Position numbers and translations under genes: made by a program. Below are positions 17,601 to 20,890 of a stretch of DNA of 20,890 nt, one piece after another. The notes under the pieces were generated by a model. The model was not told the DNA's origin. It saw only the letters and a list, made by a program, of their open reading frames with translations, and ran no database searches. The DNA is taken from the NCBI GenBank assembly GCA_003427395.1, contig BFEA01000437.1, forward strand, positions 4,528 to 25,417, in the 5' to 3' direction. The DNA comes from Chara braunii. Lineage: Eukaryota; Streptophyta; Charophyceae; Charales; Characeae. Position 1 is the first letter of the stretch. Every line of letters begins with the position of its first letter.

Positions 17601-18618
17601 CACCCCGCTTAGTCCTCCCGCACCCGTCAGGTTCGCCCGCGCCCGCAGTCCGTCGTGGCCCGCGTCAACCCCTCGCGTTTGGCACCAGCTCGTCAGGTCG
17701 CCCGACTCCTGCTCTACTCACCTCTTACTTCACTCGTGTGCCGACCCTCTCTGATCGCGCAACCCCGAGCTTCCAACAGCAGGTTAAGAGAGCTAACTAA
17801 TCGCGCAGCCGGAATCTATAGCGTGCATGCATGCGCGAAGAACACGGAATTACAAGGACTTAGAAGGAAGATTAGAGAGGGAGTACCTGCCTTCTGTATG
17901 ACTGGGCCGCGGCGTGGGGGACGTAGCCGCTCTCCACGCATCGATTTGGTCATGCAAACCGTGGCTACCAAAAACGCAGTAAAAGAAAGAGATGAAGGGC
18001 GGGAAAGATGAAGCACAAGAAGAAAGATACAGTTACAATGGCGCCAACCCAAAATTACAGTAACACACCCGATTAAAGGCGCCGACTAATCAGAATTCCG
18101 TTGCAGCCGCATAAAGAAGCACGTAAGCAAAAGGCGCCGCGCAGCAAAAAAAAGTCCTAATTACAAAATTCCTAAATTCCTATCTAATGCGGAAAAGCAA
18201 AAAGCATAAGTTCCGAAAAGAAAGTCCGAAATTCCGAGGGCCAAAAAAGAATTCAAAAAAAAAAAATCAAAAGAACGAAGCAAATTCCCGCGCGATGTCT
18301 GCGCCCAAATTCCAAAACCGGCAAAAGAAATGACGTCAACATTTATTAATCGCGCGCTTGGCGGCGCACCAGCCACTCAACTGACCAATCAACCGATCTT
18401 CCCGGGACTCACCCAGCCCTGAACCCATCCATCCGTAAAGAACGACGAAAAAAAGATGAAGAAGCGAGGGTACTGCTGCAATTTCCCATCCATCCCAAAC
18501 TTCCCGTAATTGGCCCAACCTTCCCAGCTTAGGACCCCTCATTGTAACTGCGCAGAAAGTCGCGCGCTACAGAAAGTGGTTCGTCACAAGACTGCGGCAA
18601 TGAGGGATACTCACACGA
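17601..18618. other. no gene recognised; may include LTR U3
   Basis: The segment CAGTCCGTCGT is repeated at about 17567 and 17646. From 18000 to 18350 the sequence is A-rich on +. A short inverted pair, CCCTCATTG at 18536 and CAATGAGGG at 18597, lies next to the U2 fragment. No coding frame has motifs. Part of this may be U3 of the retroelement. Confidence 0.4.
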
Positions 18619-18683
18619 TCAGATATTAAACTGATCAGAACAGATACTAAACTTGATCTTAGAGAAAAGGCCAAGAAAGGTAT
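18619..18683 (-). pseudogene. U2 snRNA 5' fragment (pseudogene)
   Basis: The minus strand from 18683 begins ATACCTTTCTTGGCCTTTT and continues AAGATCAAG, TAGTATCTGTTCT and CAGTTTAATATCTGA. This is the first ~65 nt of eukaryotic U2 snRNA with few changes. The branch-point-pairing GTAGTA is TTAGTA here. Similarity stops after stem IIa; there is no Sm site or 3' half. TCGTGTGA flanks the fragment on both sides (18685-18692 and 18611-18618), suggesting an 8-bp target duplication, but no A tail is present. No snRNA promoter (USE, TATA) is visible upstream. It could be a tailless retropseudogene or the head of a snRNA-derived SINE. Confidence 0.88.
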
Positions 18684-18999
18684 TTCACACGAGGACTTTT
18701 CTTAACGTATCTGACCGCAATTACGGCAAGACCCCGATGAATCTGACGGACATCAAGTCCATAACTTAAAACAAAAAGTCCCTAGTCTGAGTATGCCCTG
18801 AGATTCTCAGATGGGATGGCAGGAGCCAATGCGTACCCGAAACCGAGTCTAAACCCGCACTAGTGGGATCTTGTCCCTGATCACTGTACTCACCAAAGGA
18901 TAGAAAAATAGGGTCCAAAGTGGCTCCGCCCAGAATGCTACACTCCACTGGCTATTTTTAGCACTGGGCGAGCTGCGTGATGAGGTCCTAAAAGTCAGT
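18684..18999. other. intergenic, nothing recognised
   Basis: No gene or RNA is supported. A 12-base match to the conserved 3' end of 5S rRNA (AAGTCCTCGTGT on minus) lies just before the U2 fragment, but no other part of 5S is found. Confidence 0.45.
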
Positions 19000-19017
19000 C
19001 CCCCCCCCCCCCCCCCC
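19000..19017. repeat. poly-C tract
   Basis: A run of 18 C. Length in the assembly is unreliable for such homopolymers. Confidence 0.9.
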
Positions 19018-19744
19018 TTTGAATAGCAGCACTTTACTCTTTTTTTTTCCCTTCATTTCTGTTGGAAAGGCTGAAAAATGCATTAAACATGCACAGGGGC
19101 CAAGTCCCACTTGACGGGATTCTTCATTTCTGGCCGCTGATTTTCATGATCTACGGTCGGGAATGGAGAATCCGGGTGCGGAAAGAAATCCAACTTTGTC
19201 ATCATGAACGTAGTACTGGGGCGGGGACCTACTAGCATAGTTTAAAAAGGTGTGTGGAGTTCTTTTCTCATCTTAAAATGCATAAACAATGCTATTTTTC
19301 ATTAAAAAAGGCAGTAGCAAAGAAAAGGACCCAAAAAATGAAAATTCACGGGAACTGACATCGACATCATGACAGTAGAGGCTATGCATCCACACTTCCA
19401 CCAACCCGGTACATCTGCACGCGACCTTCCCACAGGCGCGTTCGCAGTCTTCCACGGAAATCTCACTATTCTCCATTTCTGCAAAAAAAAAAAAGCAAGG
19501 CTCGAAGCTTCAAAAACACTCCCCCCCCTTAAAAAACCATAGTATTGAAGCTTCGCGCCAACGCAAAGTGGCCAACTAAATGCCCAACAAATGAATTAAA
19601 AAAAATTGTACTATCCCAGGGGCGGCTGCCTCCACGAAAACAAAGACAATAGACACTAGCAGTGGACTGACAGATGTCGCGGACGGCCGCGCGTGATAAA
19701 AAACGGCGGCGTAAATCGGACCTAGTCGGTCCTGGCTCCTGAGG
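19018..19744. other. intergenic, no gene; short inverted repeats
   Basis: A single GGTCCCAC-type arm (AAGTCCCACTTGACGGGATT) lies at 19102-19121. An 11-bp perfect inverted pair CGAAGCTTCAA / TTGAAGCTTCG lies at 19503-19513 and 19545-19555. No coding frame is supported. Confidence 0.45.
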
Positions 19745-19840
19745 CCAGGTCCCACCAGCAAAGAGGACCAGATTTGCTAATGCCTGAATTTGGACGTGTT
19801 TGTGGAGAGCTGCAGAAAATCGTGACCTGTCTGCATCTCT
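19745..19840. repeat. half-copy of the 163-bp hairpin MITE
   Basis: This resembles the reverse complement of the right arm of the element at 9904-10066. It shares CCAGGTCCCAC, GCAAAGAGGA, TGAATTTGGACGTGTTTGTGGAGA and a CTGTCTGCATCTCTT-type segment. The other arm is missing nearby, so it is a fragment or a form with a diverged second half. Confidence 0.65.
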
Positions 19841-19997
19841 TTTATTGTATTTTCTTCTTCCTTTTTTTTTTTTTTGTGGGGGCGGGGGGAGAAGATGGGG
19901 GGGGNGAAGATTTGGAATTGGAATTTGAAAAGCCAGGCTCATGGCTCAGCACCTATTCTTCCCAAATGAGCTTCACAGCACATGCACAGACATAACT

Positions 19998-20101
19998 ACC
20001 TTCTTCACCCCTCTGTACGGTCATTACTGCTGTATTTAGACGGAAAGATACCCCAAATACAGCTATAATGACCGTACCTTGTATGCAGGTGAAGAAGGTC
20101 C
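19998..20101. mobile_element. hairpin MITE, family 2 copy 1
   Basis: Left arm 19998-20036 and right arm 20054-20101 are inverted copies, starting TACCTTCTTCACC and pairing through GTACGGTCATTA and GCTGTATTT. The loop is about 17 bp. The core is nearly identical to the element at 20401-20514. Confidence 0.8.
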
Positions 20102-20210
20102 TAGCTCGAAAAACGCGCACATTCCCCGAAGCATTTCGCATGGCTGCGCTCCTGGACTTCTCAAGGGGCCAACAGCACTCCCACATCCACATTACCATCC
20201 ACCCTGCGCA

Positions 20211-20297
20211 AGGTCCCACTTGCACGGATTACGAGTTTCTGACCGTTGATCTGTGTTATCTTCGGTCAATATCTCTTAATTCGTGTAAGTGGGACCT
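20211..20297. repeat. 87-bp hairpin with GGTCCCACTT ends
   Basis: Arms 20211-20231 and 20277-20297 are inverted at 19 of 21 positions (AGGTCCCACTT common). The ends share AGGTCCCAC with the half-copy at 19745, so this hairpin may alternatively be the right end of a larger element spanning about 19747-20297. Confidence 0.7.
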
Positions 20298-20400
20298 AGC
20301 CCCCGAGCACGAAAGTAGCGGCAATCAAGAATTTGAGGCTGAGAATCCTCGATGAACAGCCAGGAAATACTGAGGCCAATAGTCAGTTTGACAGTTTAGG

Positions 20401-20514
20401 CTACCTTCTTAACCCGAATACAATGTCTGGTCTTTATAGCTGTATTTAGACTGAAAGATGCCTCAAATACGGCTATAATGACCGGCGGACACTGTATTGG
20501 GGGGAAGAAGGTAG
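20401..20514. mobile_element. hairpin MITE, family 2 copy 2
   Basis: The ends CTACCTTCTT (20401-20410) and AAGAAGGTAG (20505-20514) are perfect 10-bp inverted repeats. The inner arms pair through ATACA.TGTC and ATAGCTGTATTT. The loop and inner core (TTTAGACTGAAAGATGCCTC) are nearly those of copy 1. It lies 300 bp away in the same orientation. Confidence 0.82.
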
Positions 20515-20580
20515 TCGTGGGGACCACATCCAGCGTCCCAATTAAAATCCTTACTATCCCTACCCACTTGCAAACTTTCC

Positions 20581-20628
20581 AAAAGGCAACAAGAATTCCA
20601 AAAAAAAAAAAAAAAAAAAAGGCAACAA
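20581..20628. mobile_element. poly(A) micro-insertion with 12-bp target duplication
   Basis: AAAAGGCAACAA occurs at 20581-20592 and again at 20617-20628. Between them lie only GAATTCC and a run of A. This fits a hyper-truncated retroposition event that copied little more than a poly(A) tail. The repeat starts with AAAA, as does the duplication around the U6 pseudogene. A tandem slip is the alternative. Confidence 0.5.
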
Positions 20629-20632
20629 AAAA

Positions 20633-20760
20633 TACCTTTCTCGGCGGAACCTGATACCATGTGTATACACTATCTTTCCACCGAGTCCACGTTTGGGACC
20701 GGAAAGATAGCTTGTATACACTTGGTATCAGGCTGCGCTGTGTTCGGTGGAAAAGGGTAG
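20633..20760. mobile_element. 128-bp hairpin element
   Basis: Arms 20648-20679 and 20701-20732 are inverted copies with about 90% identity (CCTGATACCA, GTGTATACA, CTATCTTTCC). The loop 20680-20700 is 21 bp. The outer ends TACCTTT and AAAGGGTA resemble the CTACCTT ends of family 2 but the interior differs. Confidence 0.75.
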
Positions 20761-20852
20761 TGCGACCTCTCCCCCGGTAGTCACGCCGCTGCTTCATTGT
20801 GATGGATATAGCGGCGGTCTCAAACCTGGGCCTCAGAATCAGTGCAGTGCCG

Positions 20853-20890
20853 ATTTTTTTTTATTATTATTAATTTTTTTTTTTTTTTTT
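20853..20890. repeat. T-rich tract at the window end
   Basis: A T run with ATT repeats continues to the last base, so the feature may extend beyond the window. Confidence 0.8.

Noticed and set aside
17324-17800. 158-codon plus-strand frame
   Set aside because: It has no recognised domain, low-complexity Pro/Ser/Arg composition, and is antisense to the putative LTR promoter.
18684-18705. 12-base match to the 3' end of 5S rRNA next to the U2 fragment
   Set aside because: No other part of 5S rRNA aligns upstream, so it is likely coincidence.

Overview
The window looks like a draft assembly of a large, repeat-rich genome from a green plant-lineage eukaryote. A charophyte alga such as Chara braunii is my best guess, but this is inference from style, not a database match. 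The reasons are: a plant-type receptor-like cytoplasmic kinase (RLCK)/U-box-kinase-like domain; eukaryotic U6 and U2 snRNA fragments; a Ty3/gypsy retroelement with a plant-like initiator-Met-tRNA primer site; very long (CT)n/(GA)n microsatellites; and low gene density. Ambiguous bases (4-5, 413, 3932, 19905) and a complete Nextera mate-pair junction adapter at 9780-9817 show that it is a short-read scaffold. Sequence left and right of the adapter may therefore not be truly adjacent.

Layout. 1-4273: no gene recognised. It holds a long-terminal-inverted-repeat element (449-1264) containing palindromic ACCGGTCAC units, and three long GA/CT tracts, the last ending about 260 bp before the only convincing gene. 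4274-6694 (+): one intact, intronless 806-codon gene with a coatomer-beta'-like WD40 region, a charged coiled coil and a C-terminal kinase-like domain. The kinase-like domain has lost the catalytic Asp and the DFG motif, so it is a predicted pseudokinase. 6695-9779: a 363-bp inverted-repeat element, another GA tract, and sequence where I see no gene.

9780-12556: a dense nest of small non-autonomous elements. It holds three diverged copies (two direct, one inverted) of a repeat with a shared open frame, a 163-bp hairpin element, a TTAA-flanked element, a 536-bp element with perfect 16-bp terminal repeats, and a ~460-bp fold-back structure. A truncated U6 snRNA retropseudogene with a 15-bp target-site duplication sits inside the 536-bp element.

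12557-~17600 (-): a decayed, 3'-truncated Ty3/gypsy retrotransposon. From right to left it has a putative LTR with TATA box, a primer-binding site, gag with a zinc knuckle, protease and partial reverse transcriptase. It carries at least eight in-frame stops and two frameshifts; RNase H, integrase and the second LTR are absent. 17600-20890: no gene. It holds a U2 snRNA 5' fragment flanked by 8-bp repeats, a poly-C tract, two related hairpin elements plus a third hairpin with similar ends, a family of GGTCCCAC-ended hairpins, and a near-pure poly(A) micro-insertion with a 12-bp target duplication.

The single gene is the only candidate for a cellular function; the rest is transposon-derived. The U6 and poly(A) insertions both look like products of LINE-type target-primed reverse transcription; the U2 fragment may be a tailless relative.
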